Source: Idiomarina piscisalsi (GTDB taxonomy: Bacteria; Pseudomonadota; Gammaproteobacteria; Enterobacterales; Alteromonadaceae). Taken from it: DNA of 64,000 nt. The position numbers were made by a program, and so were the translations under genes. The notes under the pieces are model-generated. The model ran no database searches and had not been told where the DNA came from. It saw nothing but the letters and a program-made list of their open reading frames with translations. This document shows positions 17,153 through 26,796 of the stretch, in pieces (the stretch's first letter is position 1; the number at the start of each line of letters is the position of its first letter). The stretch spans positions 248,001-312,000 of the forward strand of contig NZ_PIQA01000001.1 in NCBI RefSeq assembly GCF_003987095.1, given 5' to 3'.

Positions 17153-18226
17153 ATGTCAGAGCAAGTCATGAACCCCCTAAATACCGATGGTTTTGAATTC
17201 GTTGAGTACACGGCTCCGGATCAAAAAGGCATCGACGCATTAAAAGATCTGTTCGATAAGTTGGGCTTTACTGAAGTGGCTAAGCACAAGTCAAAGCAAG
17301 CTTGGTTGTTCAAACAAAACGACATCAACTTTATTGTAAATGCTGAACCAGGTGGTCAGGCAGAAGAGTTTGCTAAAGACCACGGTCCCAGTGTTTGTGG
17401 TATGGCTTGGCGTGTTAAAGATGCTAGCCACGCATTAAAGCATTCACTAGAGAATGGTGCGAAAGCGTTTCCGGACGACAAAGGTGTTATTGAAAACACT
17501 CCTGCGGTTTTCGGTATTGGTGAAAGTGCACTGTATTTCATTGATAATTACCAGAACCACGAAATCTATAAGCAACATTTTGACTTCTATGATAACTGGG
17601 AAGGTAAAATGAAAGACCATGCGGCAGGTTTGTATGAAATTGACCACCTGACGCATAACGTATTCCGCGGCAACATGGATACCTGGGCAGGCTTTTATGA
17701 GCGCATTGGCAACTTCCGCGAAATCCGTTACTTCGACATTGAAGGTAAGCTGACAGGTCTGCTAAGCCGTGCAATGACTGCGCCTTGCGGCAAAATCCGT
17801 ATTCCAATTAACGAGTCGCACGACGACAAATCACAAATTGAAGAATACCTGCGCGAATACAAAGGCGAGGGCATTCAGCACATTGCACTGACGTCGGACA
17901 ACATCTACAAAACCGTCGAAGACTTACGCTCAATCGGCATGGAATTCATGGACACGCCGGACACCTATTACGAGAAAATAAACGAGCGTGTTGAAGGCCA
18001 TGACGAAGACGTTGACGCGCTACGCAAGCAACGCATTCTGATTGACGGTGCGCCAATGAAAGACGGTATTTTGCTGCAAATCTTCACGCAAACCGTTATT
18101 GGTCCGGTATTCTTCGAGATCATTCAGCGTAAAGGTAACGAAGGCTTTGGTGAAGGTAATTTTAAAGCGCTATTTGAGAGCATTGAAGAAGACCAAATTC
18201 GCCGAGGAGTATTAGACGATGCGTAA
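17153..18226 (+). CDS. hppD: 4-hydroxyphenylpyruvate dioxygenase
   Basis: Converts 4-hydroxyphenylpyruvate and O2 to homogentisate. Seen: the vicinal-oxygen-chelate fold with iron ligands His165 (EIDHLTHNVF), His243 (GIQHIALTSDN) and Glu322 (VFFEIIQRKG), matching His161, His240 and Glu322 of the Pseudomonas enzyme. Length 357 is typical. A good ribosome site (AGAGGAAG) precedes the ATG. It heads the hppD-hmgA-fahA-maiA operon; the hmgA start lies inside its last codons (8-base overlap). Two TyrR boxes upstream suggest control by the adjacent regulator. Confidence 0.96.
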   Translation: MSEQVMNPLNTDGFEFVEYTAPDQKGIDALKDLFDKLGFTEVAKHKSKQAWLFKQNDINFIVNAEPGGQAEEFAKDHGPSVCGMAWRVKDASHALKHSLENGAKAFPDDKGVIENTPAVFGIGESALYFIDNYQNHEIYKQHFDFYDNWEGKMKDHAAGLYEIDHLTHNVFRGNMDTWAGFYERIGNFREIRYFDIEGKLTGLLSRAMTAPCGKIRIPINESHDDKSQIEEYLREYKGEGIQHIALTSDNIYKTVEDLRSIGMEFMDTPDTYYEKINERVEGHDEDVDALRKQRILIDGAPMKDGILLQIFTQTVIGPVFFEIIQRKGNEGFGEGNFKALFESIEEDQIRRGVLDDA

Positions 18227-19349
18227 ATGGATCAGCTTCCCGAAGCAGGAAGGGACGTCGTCACGACAAGCCCATGCTGACTTTCCGGAGCAGGCCATTT
18301 ATGAGCGCGAAGCGGGTCGCAGCGGCTTTTTTGGCCCTGCGACACATTTCCATCATCAACATGCGCCGACCGGTTGGTCGGAATGGGAAGGTCCGCTGAA
18401 ACCGCGTGCCTTCGACTTTAATCAGCTTACCGAGCAAGCGCCGGAAAATCCGTGGTTGACGCCGGATTTGCTGTCAAACAGCAGTTGTAAGTTCCGTATT
18501 TGGCACTGTACTGAGAATATGCCGTATTTGGTGCGCAATGCCGACGGCGACGACCTGTTGTTTGTGCATGAAGGCAGCGGTCATTTGTATTGTGACTATG
18601 GCCATATTCATCTGGTTAAGGGGGACTATTTCTTAGTGCCACGTTCGACCAATTGGCGTCTTGAACCTGATGAAAAAATGGAACTGCTGATGATTGAAAC
18701 CACCAATGGTTCGTATCAGCTGCCAGAGAAGGGCATTGTCGGTAACCATGCGGTATTCGACCCAGCGGTTCTGGATACGCCTGCCATTGATGACGAGTTT
18801 AAAGCACAGTACAGCGAAGACAGCTGGAAAGTGTACGTTAAGCGTCATCAGCAAGTCAGCGTTATTACTTATCCTTATAACCCGTTGGATGCTATTGGCT
18901 GGCACGGTGATTTAGCACCTGTGCGTTTGAACTGGCGTGACATACGGCCACTTATGAGTCACCGATACCACTTACCGCCGTCAGCACACACAACGTTTGT
19001 TGCTGAGCGTTTTGTGGTGTGTACTTTTGTGCCAAGACCTATTGAGTCTGACCCTGGCGCACTTAAAGTGCCGTTTTATCATAATAACGATGATTATGAC
19101 GAAGTGTTGTTCTACCACGAAGGCGACTTCTTTAGTCGCGATAATATCGACCGTGGTATGGTAACCTTCCATCCCGCAGGGTTTACCCATGGCCCACACC
19201 CGAAAGCTTTCAATGCGGGTCTGGAACACAAAAAGAAATTCACTGACGAAGTAGCAGTCATGCTGGATACCCGCGATTCGCTGGAAATGAGCGACGCGGC
19301 GATGAAGGTCGAAAATCCAGATTATGTCTACAGCTGGCAGGAGAAATAA
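18219..19349 (+). CDS. hmgA: Homogentisate 1,2-dioxygenase, short form
   Basis: Opens the homogentisate ring to maleylacetoacetate. Seen: cupin-type dioxygenase with an FYHEGDFFSRDN segment and FHPAGFTHGPHP near the C-terminus, which carries the His/Glu iron ligands. At 376 residues it is shorter than the well-studied Pseudomonas and human enzymes (about 430-445); a shorter form is, from memory, usual in Vibrio, Shewanella and relatives. It overlaps the hppD end by 8 bases and is followed 6 bases later by fahA, so assignment from context is strong even though overall similarity to the long form is modest. Confidence 0.9.
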   Translation: MRKWISFPKQEGTSSRQAHADFPEQAIYEREAGRSGFFGPATHFHHQHAPTGWSEWEGPLKPRAFDFNQLTEQAPENPWLTPDLLSNSSCKFRIWHCTENMPYLVRNADGDDLLFVHEGSGHLYCDYGHIHLVKGDYFLVPRSTNWRLEPDEKMELLMIETTNGSYQLPEKGIVGNHAVFDPAVLDTPAIDDEFKAQYSEDSWKVYVKRHQQVSVITYPYNPLDAIGWHGDLAPVRLNWRDIRPLMSHRYHLPPSAHTTFVAERFVVCTFVPRPIESDPGALKVPFYHNNDDYDEVLFYHEGDFFSRDNIDRGMVTFHPAGFTHGPHPKAFNAGLEHKKKFTDEVAVMLDTRDSLEMSDAAMKVENPDYVYSWQEK

Positions 19350-19355
19350 CAACTT

Positions 19356-20381
19356 ATGAAATTAGCCACTTATAGAAATGGAACGCGTGACGGCCAGTTA
19401 ATGGTAGTTAGCAAGGACTTAACTCGAGCAGTTGCAGTACCTGCTATTGCTTCCTGTATGCAAGAAGCTATTGATAACTGGGACGATGTTGAATCAAAGC
19501 TTAATGACGTTTACACGCAACTGAATAAAGGTAGCGTTGATGGTGAAGTGACGTTTGAGCAAGTCATGTGTGAGTCGCCACTGCCTCGCGCGTATCAGTG
19601 GGCTGACGGTAGTGCTTATGTGAACCATGTTGAATTGGTGCGTAAAGCTCGTGGTGCCGAAATGCCCCCAAGTTTCTGGGAAGATCCATTGATGTATCAA
19701 GGCGGTTCGGATGACTTCTTAGGTCCACACGATGAAATTCAGATGGGCAGCACCGAGTGGGGCATTGATTTTGAAGGCGAAATTGCTGTAGTCACTGACG
19801 ACGTACCTATGGGTGTCGATGCGAAGTCGGCTGCAAGCCACATTAAACTGCTTATGTTGGTTAACGATGTGTCGTTGCGTGGCCTTATTCCGGGCGAGCT
19901 CGGCAAAGGCTTTGGCTTTTTCCAGAGTAAACCATCGTCTGCGTTCTCGCCTGTGGCGGTAACACCGGACGAGCTAGGCAGTGCCTGGAAAGACAGTAAA
20001 GTTCACTTACCGCTGTTGTCAGAATATAACGGCAAGCCGTTTGGTAAGCCGAATGCGGGTGAAGACATGACCTTTGACTTTGGTCAGTTAGTTGCGCATG
20101 CCGCTAAAACTCGTAACCTGGGTGCGGGCGCTATCATTGGTTCGGGTACAGTGTCGAATAAACAAGGTACAGACCACGGTACGTCAATAGAAGAAGGCGG
20201 TGTTGGTTATAGCTGTATCGCCGAAGTTCGAATGATAGAAACTATCCGTGATGGCAAGCCAACGACTGAGTTTATGAAGTTTGGCGACACTATTCATATG
20301 GAAATGAAAGATGCCAATGGCGAATCTATCTTCGGTGCAATTGATCAGAAAGTGGTTGAATATAAAGGACCTTCAGAATGA
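19356..20381 (+). CDS. fahA: Fumarylacetoacetate hydrolase
   Basis: Final step of homogentisate breakdown: fumarylacetoacetate to fumarate and acetoacetate. Seen: FAH-family metal site with the acidic DFEGEIAVVTDD segment at about residues 133-144 and the later LGAGAIIGSGTVSN motif. An N-terminal domain (first 75 residues) precedes the catalytic core. Length 341 suits the bacterial family. It overlaps the maiA start by 4 bases. The order fahA then maiA does not follow the reaction order, which is common in these clusters. Confidence 0.93.
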   Translation: MKLATYRNGTRDGQLMVVSKDLTRAVAVPAIASCMQEAIDNWDDVESKLNDVYTQLNKGSVDGEVTFEQVMCESPLPRAYQWADGSAYVNHVELVRKARGAEMPPSFWEDPLMYQGGSDDFLGPHDEIQMGSTEWGIDFEGEIAVVTDDVPMGVDAKSAASHIKLLMLVNDVSLRGLIPGELGKGFGFFQSKPSSAFSPVAVTPDELGSAWKDSKVHLPLLSEYNGKPFGKPNAGEDMTFDFGQLVAHAAKTRNLGAGAIIGSGTVSNKQGTDHGTSIEEGGVGYSCIAEVRMIETIRDGKPTTEFMKFGDTIHMEMKDANGESIFGAIDQKVVEYKGPSE

Positions 20382-21019
20382 TGAAGCTCTATGGATACTG
20401 GCGCTCTAGCGCCAGTTTTCGTGTCAGACTGGCGCTTTATTTAAAAGAATTAGAATTTGAATACCATCCAGTGCATCTGGTCAAGGATGGTGGTGAACAA
20501 CACACTCCTGAGTACCGAAAGTTAAACCCGGCCGGTCTGGTACCGACCTTTGTCGACGACGAAGTCACGCTGAATCAATCGTTAGCGATTATTGAGTACT
20601 TGGATGAACGCTATGAGCAACATCCGCTATTGCCAAGTGCTACCGTTGATAAGGCGCGGGCAAGAGCTTTGGCTTATGATCTCGCGTGCGAATTACAGCC
20701 GATCACAAACTTGCGGGTACTGAAATACCTTACTGGCGAACTTAATTGCAGTGACGAACAACGCAATGACTGGATTCATCATTGGGTTCATCAGAGTTTC
20801 ACCGCATTTGAGCAGCGCCTGACCGAAACCGCAGGTGATTATTGCTATGGAGATTCGGTAACATTAGCGGATATCTGCTTGTTACCGCAGGTCTACAATG
20901 CCGAGCGTTTTAAGGTACCGTTAGATAATTATCCAACGCTTGTGGCAGTGCATGACCGTTTACAGCAATTAACTGCGGTTCAACAGGCACGCCCAGAGAA
21001 TCAGCCAGACGCACAATAA
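20378..21019 (+). CDS. maiA: Maleylacetoacetate isomerase (zeta-class glutathione transferase)
   Basis: Glutathione-dependent isomerisation of maleylacetoacetate to fumarylacetoacetate. Seen: zeta-GST signature WRSSASFRVR at residues 8-17, where the Ser-Ser pair activates glutathione, then the NPAGLVPTF thioredoxin-fold proline segment and the QSLAIIEYLDE glutathione contact. Length 213. The alternative start one codon later (second Met) is equally plausible. Last gene of the hppD operon; the peptidase gene begins 11 bases after it, so transcription may continue. Confidence 0.95.
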   Translation: MMKLYGYWRSSASFRVRLALYLKELEFEYHPVHLVKDGGEQHTPEYRKLNPAGLVPTFVDDEVTLNQSLAIIEYLDERYEQHPLLPSATVDKARARALAYDLACELQPITNLRVLKYLTGELNCSDEQRNDWIHHWVHQSFTAFEQRLTETAGDYCYGDSVTLADICLLPQVYNAERFKVPLDNYPTLVAVHDRLQQLTAVQQARPENQPDAQ

Positions 21020-21030
21020 GGAATAGCTAA

Positions 21031-23523
21031 ATGGTTAAATCACGTCTAGTGATGGCAATAGGGGCGGCATTAATGGCCGCCTCTTGCGCATCTACAACCC
21101 CTGCAAATGAAAATACAAATAAAACCAATGTAACGGCGCCACAGGTACAAACGTTAAGTGCTGACCCGCTAGCTTCCGCACAAGGCACTGCAGAACTTAC
21201 CATGGAACAGATTATGGCTGACCCTGACTGGATGGGTCGCTTTCCGGAAAATGCTTTTTGGAGCATGGACGGTGAGCATATTCTGTTTTATCAGAAGCGC
21301 GAAGGAAGTGACATTCGTGACCTGATGATTATCAAAAATGCTGAAGGCGAAGCCTCCAAAGTGGCACTGTCGGACTATCACCTTTACGTGGCGGATGAAA
21401 AAGAGCAGTCAGTTGCTGGTAATTGGCTGGCCTACACTTTTGAGGGCAATGTGTTTGCCCGCTTTGGCGATGGCAGCGTTAAGCAATTGACCCGTGACGA
21501 AGCCCGCCAGCATAACTTACAAGCCATGACCGACGGTTCTTTAAGCTATCAGCAGGGCAATGACTTTTATGTGGTTGATGTTAACTCTGGTCTGACGCGT
21601 CAGGTTGCCTCCATTAAGTTTGAAGATGCGCCAAAAGCTAATGAAGAGCCAAAAGATTACTTAGCGAAAGAAGAACAACAGCTTATTCAGTACGTGCAAA
21701 AAGAGCGCAAAGCAGCGGAAGAGCGTTTTGAACGTCAACAGCAGCTGCAGTCTCAAAACGCAAGCTTAGCACCTAAGCCTTTCTATCTGGATAAGTCGAA
21801 GCAGTTAGTTCAGGCACGCTTATCACCTCGCGGCGATAAAATTGTTGCGGCGATTAGCGAACCCAACAAATGGCGTGAAGACGGCGATATCATGCCAAAC
21901 TATATTAACGAAGACGGTCGTATATCCAGCGAGCAGGTACGTCGCCGTGTTGCTGATGCGCAGCCGGATGAAGATCAGTTAGTGATTCTGGATTTGGAAA
22001 ACCACACTGACACAGCACTGACTTACAATACGTTACCGGGCTGGAATGAAGACGTTTTAGCTGACGTTAAGCGTGAGAACTACGAAGCGCGTGGCGAAGA
22101 CTATGAATCGGAAGAAAAACCACGTTCGATTCATTTGATGGCCGACTGGGGCTGGGAAAATGGCGCTATTCAGTGGAATGACAACGGCACTGAGTTGGCG
22201 GTTATGCTGGAAGCCTGGGACAACAAAGATCGCTGGATTGCGACCGTAGATTTCGCTGGCAAAAAATTAGTGCCTCAGGATCGTCTGCACGATGATGCCT
22301 GGATTAACTATACCCATAACGAGTTTGGTTGGTTAAACGACAACAGCCTGTGGTTCATGTCTGAAGCCGATGGCTATTCGCATTTGTATGTGAAGCCGCT
22401 GGACGGAGACACTCAGCAGCTTACTGAAGGCAATTATGTTGTCGAAACCGCTGAGTTAAGCAACGACGCTGAGTACCTGTATTTTCAGGCGAACATTGAA
22501 CATCCTGGCATTTACGAAGTGTATCGAGTAAAAACCGACGGTAGCGGTGAGCCAGAAGCCATGACGGATTTAGACGGTATGACCGCGTTTGAGCTGAGCC
22601 CGCAAGCAGACGAACTCATTCTGACGCATTCAACGCCGCTTATGCCACCAGAGCTTTATCATAAAGAGGCTAACGCCAGTGATGCGCCTGAACGCGTGAC
22701 GCATACGGTGTCAGAGAAGTTCCTGAGCATAGACTGGACGGCGCCGGATGTTGTCGGGGTAGAGTCGAGTCATGTGGACGAACCTATTTATACGCGTATT
22801 TACACGCCGGAAGGTTTTGATGCTGAGCGAGCAGAAGAATATCCGGCAGTGGTGTTTATCCACGGTGCGGGTTATTTGCAAAATGCTCACATGGGCTGGT
22901 CTGGTTACTTCCGCGAGTTTATGTTCCATAGCCTGCTGAACAAGCACGGCTACGTGGTTGCGGATCTTGATTACCGTGGCTCCAAAGGTTACGGACGCGA
23001 CTGGCGTACGGCTATTTATCGCCAAATGGGCACGCCGGAAGTAGAAGATTTAGTCGATGTAGCGAGCTATCTGGAAACCAACCTGAATGTCGATGGTGAC
23101 CGCCTTGGCACTTACGGTGGTTCCTATGGTGGCTTCCTAACCTTTATGGCGCTGTTTAAAGAGCCTGGACTGTTTGAGGCTGGCTCTGCATTGCGTCCGG
23201 TCACTGACTGGGCACACTACAATGTCGGTTATACATCGAACATTCTGAACCTGCCACAGGATGACACTATAGCCTATCGCCGCAGTTCGCCAATTTACTT
23301 CGCCGAAGGCTTAGAAGATGCGTTGCTTATCAATTCACCGATGATTGATGACAACGTATTCTTCCAGGACAGCGTACGTTTGGTACAGCGTTTAATCGAG
23401 CTGAAGAAAGAAGACTGGGAAACGGCTATTTACCCGGTCGAACCCCACGGTTTCCGTCAGCCAGAAAGCTGGCTGAACGAATACCGTCGTATTTTCAAAC
23501 TGTTTGAGGAAAACCTAAAGTAA
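21031..23523 (+). CDS. Prolyl oligopeptidase family (S9B, dipeptidyl-peptidase IV-like) lipoprotein
   Basis: Predicted exported serine peptidase releasing dipeptides, often X-Pro, from peptide N-termini. Seen: signal peptide ending in a lipobox-like AASC (Cys about residue 19), then an Asn/Thr linker, a beta-propeller region (about 60-580) and a C-terminal alpha/beta hydrolase domain with GGSYGGF (Ser698), Asp in MIDDNVFFQD and His806 in EPHGF. A helical acidic insertion (KERKAAEERFERQQQLQ) interrupts the propeller. At 830 residues it is longer than typical bacterial DPP-IV (about 740). It follows maiA by 11 bases and converges on the rhombosortase gene. Confidence 0.88.
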   Translation: MVKSRLVMAIGAALMAASCASTTPANENTNKTNVTAPQVQTLSADPLASAQGTAELTMEQIMADPDWMGRFPENAFWSMDGEHILFYQKREGSDIRDLMIIKNAEGEASKVALSDYHLYVADEKEQSVAGNWLAYTFEGNVFARFGDGSVKQLTRDEARQHNLQAMTDGSLSYQQGNDFYVVDVNSGLTRQVASIKFEDAPKANEEPKDYLAKEEQQLIQYVQKERKAAEERFERQQQLQSQNASLAPKPFYLDKSKQLVQARLSPRGDKIVAAISEPNKWREDGDIMPNYINEDGRISSEQVRRRVADAQPDEDQLVILDLENHTDTALTYNTLPGWNEDVLADVKRENYEARGEDYESEEKPRSIHLMADWGWENGAIQWNDNGTELAVMLEAWDNKDRWIATVDFAGKKLVPQDRLHDDAWINYTHNEFGWLNDNSLWFMSEADGYSHLYVKPLDGDTQQLTEGNYVVETAELSNDAEYLYFQANIEHPGIYEVYRVKTDGSGEPEAMTDLDGMTAFELSPQADELILTHSTPLMPPELYHKEANASDAPERVTHTVSEKFLSIDWTAPDVVGVESSHVDEPIYTRIYTPEGFDAERAEEYPAVVFIHGAGYLQNAHMGWSGYFREFMFHSLLNKHGYVVADLDYRGSKGYGRDWRTAIYRQMGTPEVEDLVDVASYLETNLNVDGDRLGTYGGSYGGFLTFMALFKEPGLFEAGSALRPVTDWAHYNVGYTSNILNLPQDDTIAYRRSSPIYFAEGLEDALLINSPMIDDNVFFQDSVRLVQRLIELKKEDWETAIYPVEPHGFRQPESWLNEYRRIFKLFEENLK

Positions 23524-23533
23524 GCAACTAGGC

Positions 23534-24103
23534 TTAGTCTTTATGGGGAACGGCGTCGCTCAAACGGCGCCGTTCTAGTTTATAAAGCAATAAGGCGGTT
23601 AATAAACCGGCTGCATGTATGTAGCTTACGTGCTGACCAACGAAATGGTCAGGCTGCCACCCCAATAACTCAACTACGACTTTGCCAATAAGCGCAATAA
23701 GAATAAGCCACATCCACTTTTTACCGGCTTTAATGTCCTTTATTAAACAATAGCCCAGGAGCCCGTGCAGAACGCCGGACAAACCGACAAAAATAATGGT
23801 AATAGGCAGTAACCACAAAATAAGAGACGTCGCTGCTGAACTTAATAGTAATGCGTTGACGAGCCAGCGCGTATTCCAGTATTCCCGCCAAATAACCACA
23901 ATGAGCGTCAGGCCTGCAAGATTAAACAATGCATGAGTCCAGTTTAAATGAATAAAGTGGGTGGTAATTAGCGGCCAGCCTTGTGACATAACAGTTTCAC
24001 TGTGAAAACTTAGCTGCTGATGCCACTGTGGCAACAGCTGTAAAACACAGGAAATGCCTAAAACAAGAACAAGACCAACCCAGTACCGATTTAAATAGTG
24101 CAT
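23534..24103 (-). CDS. rrtA: Rhombosortase (rhomboid-family intramembrane serine protease)
   Basis: Intramembrane protease expected to cut proteins carrying a C-terminal GlyGly-CTERM anchor, usually substrates of type II secretion (family knowledge). Seen: about six membrane helices in 189 residues, nucleophile motif GLSGVLHG with Ser109 and the rhombosortase-specific His113, and a second catalytic His at about 163 (YIHAAGL). Typical rhomboids have GxSGxxxG without that histidine. No protein encoded in the window ends with a recognisable GlyGly-CTERM tail. The stop codon lies 10 bases from the stop of the convergent peptidase gene; a GC-rich inverted repeat (23548-23555 with 23568-23575) at the gene end might aid termination. 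Confidence 0.8.
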   Translation of the reverse strand: MHYLNRYWVGLVLVLGISCVLQLLPQWHQQLSFHSETVMSQGWPLITTHFIHLNWTHALFNLAGLTLIVVIWREYWNTRWLVNALLLSSAATSLILWLLPITIIFVGLSGVLHGLLGYCLIKDIKAGKKWMWLILIALIGKVVVELLGWQPDHFVGQHVSYIHAAGLLTALLLYKLERRRLSDAVPHKD

Positions 24104-24180
24104 CTAGCGTCCTTTTCATTGCGTGCGCAAACTCAGCTTCGTATGATAGGGCAATTAAAAGTGAATATGAATGAGGTTAT

Positions 24181-25920
24181 ATGAAATATCGCGTTACCAC
24201 ACTGGTTGCGGCGGTGCTTGCCGTTAGCGCTTGTCAGCCACAGCAGCAAGAAGTACGAGAGCCTGAAGCGGCGACCGGTTTTCAACAAAAGCAGTCAGTA
24301 AAAGCCGATGAATTTATGGTTGCAGCGGCAAACCCTCATGCGGTTGATGCGGGTTATAACGTCTTAAAAACAGGTGGTTCAGCAGTAGATGCGGCCATAG
24401 CCGTTCAGGCAATGCTGGGGCTTGTCGAGCCGCAATCGTCTGGTATTGGTGGCGGCGCCTTTATTTTGTATTGGGACAATGAGGCTAAAAAGCTGTACTC
24501 CATTGATGCTCGCGAAACGGCGCCAATGGCAGCGACAGAAGAACTGTTCTTAGATGAAAACGGTAAGCCGCCTAAGTGGATAGATGCAGTCGTTGGTGGG
24601 CGCTCTGTCGGTACCCCGGGTATTTTGAGAGGGCTTGAGTTAGCCCATTCTAAGTGGGGCGAAAAAGAGTGGGGGAGCTTGTTTGACGACACGATTAAGC
24701 TGGCGGAACAAGGCTTTGAGGTATCTCCCCGGCTTGCCAAACTTGTCGAACTTGAAATTAACCCGGGCGTTAAGAAAATGCCGGCCGCCAGTGATTACTT
24801 CTTTCCAAACGGCGAGCCGCTAAAAGCAGGTCAGCTTTTGAAAAATGAAGAATATGCCAATAGCCTCAGTTTGATTGCCTCACAAGGTGTTGATGTCTTT
24901 TACGAAGGCGAAATTGCTAAAGACATAGTCGAGGCCGTACAAAATAGCCCAATTGAGCCGGGTGTTTTAGCCTTAGAAGACCTGGCAAATTACGAAGCCA
25001 AACTGCGTGAACCCGTATGTAGTGAGTACCGAGTGTATCAGGTATGCGGTATGGGGCCGCCAAGCTCAGGCGGTATTACTACACAGCAAACTTTAGGTAT
25101 TCTCGAGAACTTTGATATCGGTCATTTACAGCCGAACAGTGAGAAATTTGTTCATCTGTTTACGCAAGCGTCTAAGTTAGCTTTTGCGGACAGAAACCAA
25201 TGGATAGCCGACAGTGATTTTGTCGATGTACCAGTAGAGGCTATGTTAAACAAGAGTTACTTAGCCAAACGAGCTGAACTGATTAGCGATAAAGATTTAG
25301 GTAAAGCGAAACCAGGTAGTGAGCTATTGCCGAAATACCAGCAAGATATCGCTTATGAACTGCCTAATACTAGCCACGTTTCTATTGTGGATAATGAAGG
25401 CAATGTGATCTCGATGACAACCAGTATTGAAATGGGCTTCGGTTCAACCGTTATGGCAAGAGGCTTTTTACTGAATAACCAGCTAACTGACTTTTCATTA
25501 GCGCCAGATGACGGAGAGCACAAATACGCCAATAGAGTTGAGCCGGGTAAACGACCACGCAGCTCTATGGCACCAGCAATTGTGCTTGATGAGAGCGGAA
25601 AACGGGTTCTTCATGCTATTGGCTCTCCCGGCGGAAGCCGCATTATTAACTATGTGACCCAAAGTCTGGTGGCTCTTCTAGACTGGAATATGGATATTCA
25701 GGACGCTATAAACCTGGGGAATGTCACTAACCGAAATGACTATACCTCGCTTGAAAAAGGACGAGACATAAGTCAATTAAAAGAAGCGCTTGAACAACGC
25801 GGGCACAATGTCAAAGTGCTTGATTTAAATAGTGGTTTACATGGTATAACCCTAACTGACAGTGGCAAATTAATTGGAGCAGCTGACCCGCGCAGGGAAG
25901 GTGTCGCAAAGGGAGAATAA
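24181..25920 (+). CDS. ggt: Gamma-glutamyltransferase (glutathione hydrolase), lipoprotein
   Basis: Cleaves gamma-glutamyl bonds of glutathione and related compounds in the periplasm; matures by autoprocessing into two subunits. Seen: lipobox VSAC (Cys about 18), NTSH with the expected nucleophilic Thr397 at the start of the small subunit, substrate-binding GPPSSGG in the large subunit, and GSPGGSRI near the C-terminus. Length 579 is normal. The lipid anchor is unlike the soluble periplasmic E. coli enzyme. The next gene, a small lipoprotein, begins two bases after its stop. Confidence 0.94.
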   Translation: MKYRVTTLVAAVLAVSACQPQQQEVREPEAATGFQQKQSVKADEFMVAAANPHAVDAGYNVLKTGGSAVDAAIAVQAMLGLVEPQSSGIGGGAFILYWDNEAKKLYSIDARETAPMAATEELFLDENGKPPKWIDAVVGGRSVGTPGILRGLELAHSKWGEKEWGSLFDDTIKLAEQGFEVSPRLAKLVELEINPGVKKMPAASDYFFPNGEPLKAGQLLKNEEYANSLSLIASQGVDVFYEGEIAKDIVEAVQNSPIEPGVLALEDLANYEAKLREPVCSEYRVYQVCGMGPPSSGGITTQQTLGILENFDIGHLQPNSEKFVHLFTQASKLAFADRNQWIADSDFVDVPVEAMLNKSYLAKRAELISDKDLGKAKPGSELLPKYQQDIAYELPNTSHVSIVDNEGNVISMTTSIEMGFGSTVMARGFLLNNQLTDFSLAPDDGEHKYANRVEPGKRPRSSMAPAIVLDESGKRVLHAIGSPGGSRIINYVTQSLVALLDWNMDIQDAINLGNVTNRNDYTSLEKGRDISQLKEALEQRGHNVKVLDLNSGLHGITLTDSGKLIGAADPRREGVAKGE

Positions 25921-25921
25921 A

Positions 25922-26365
25922 ATGAAAAAGCTGTTAGCCGGTTTAGTAATGGTCGGTGCTCTCGTTGGAGTAAGCGCCTGTAGCGATGAAGAGCCCGTTG
26001 ACTTGAATACAGCAACGCCAACGGAGGTCATTCAGGGGTTTTATCAGGCCATTTATGAAGAGAAAGATCTCGAAAAAGCCAAACGTTTTGCATCACCTCG
26101 AATGGTTGACCTTATCAGCCATTATGCGGCGGTAAGCTCGGTTCAACGCTATGTGCTTGGCCGCTATTACGACAAAGTAGAGCTGGAAGTGGTTAGCGAT
26201 TCGCTGGGTGACTATTTAAATCACTCGGATGAACTTCGGGCAACTGTATTGTTTGAAGGAGAGTATAAAGGCGAGTACAACAAGGACAGCCGCGATGTTG
26301 TACTCATCCAAAATGGGGACAGTTGGTTAGTCGACAGAATTCTCGACCCCAGATACCGTCCTTAA
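25922..26365 (+). CDS. Small lipoprotein with NTF2/DUF4878-like domain
   Basis: Unknown function. Seen: 147 residues with a lipoprotein signal peptide (lipobox VSAC) and one compact alpha+beta domain with a helical start (TEVIQGFYQAIYEEKDLEKAKRF) and later strands ending in DSWLVDRIL, the pattern of NTF2-like DUF4878 proteins. The ATG at 25922 has GGGAG 8 bases upstream and puts the signal peptide at the N-terminus, so longer in-frame starts inside ggt are rejected. The tight spacing to ggt suggests co-expression in the envelope. Confidence 0.75.
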   Translation: MKKLLAGLVMVGALVGVSACSDEEPVDLNTATPTEVIQGFYQAIYEEKDLEKAKRFASPRMVDLISHYAAVSSVQRYVLGRYYDKVELEVVSDSLGDYLNHSDELRATVLFEGEYKGEYNKDSRDVVLIQNGDSWLVDRILDPRYRP

Positions 26366-26366
26366 A

Positions 26367-26735
26367 TTACCCTTGTTTTAGGGTGTCTGTGTACGGAGGC
26401 CAGCCAAGAGGCTTACCTGCTAGCAAATGCAGGTGAATATGATAAACGGTTTGGCCGCCGTGCTCATTGCAGTTCATGACTAAACGATACCCGTCTTTTG
26501 CAAAGCCATACTGGACGGCGAGCTTTGATGCAACGACGTATAAGTGACCCACTAAATGGGCATTTTCTTCGTCAACGTCATTAACGGTTGCGATGGGCTC
26601 TTTCGGAATAATCAGCAAATGCACAGGCGCTTGCGGGTTAATATCTTTAAACGCGAGTGCTTTTTCGTCTTCGTAAACAATATCCGCCGGAATTTCACGG
26701 TTGATAATTTTAGAAAATATGGTTTCTTCTGCCAT
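26367..26735 (-). CDS. hinT: HIT-family purine nucleoside phosphoramidase (HinT type)
   Basis: Histidine-triad protein that hydrolyses nucleoside phosphoramidates and similar adenylates. Seen: catalytic triad HIHLHLLAG near the C-terminus, PVHLLIIPK, and the N-terminal [17 protein letters not shown] segment common to HinT. The ATG at 26735 is chosen because AAGGAA precedes it and the protein then starts at the conserved N-terminus (122 residues). Two bases separate its stop from that of the lipoprotein gene on the other strand. Confidence 0.92.
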   Translation of the reverse strand: MAEETIFSKIINREIPADIVYEDEKALAFKDINPQAPVHLLIIPKEPIATVNDVDEENAHLVGHLYVVASKLAVQYGFAKDGYRLVMNCNEHGGQTVYHIHLHLLAGKPLGWPPYTDTLKQG

Positions 26736-26796
26736 GCCCAATTCCTTGTGTCTTAGTGTCACTCAATGGTAACCACAGCAGCTCTACGGGGCAACT

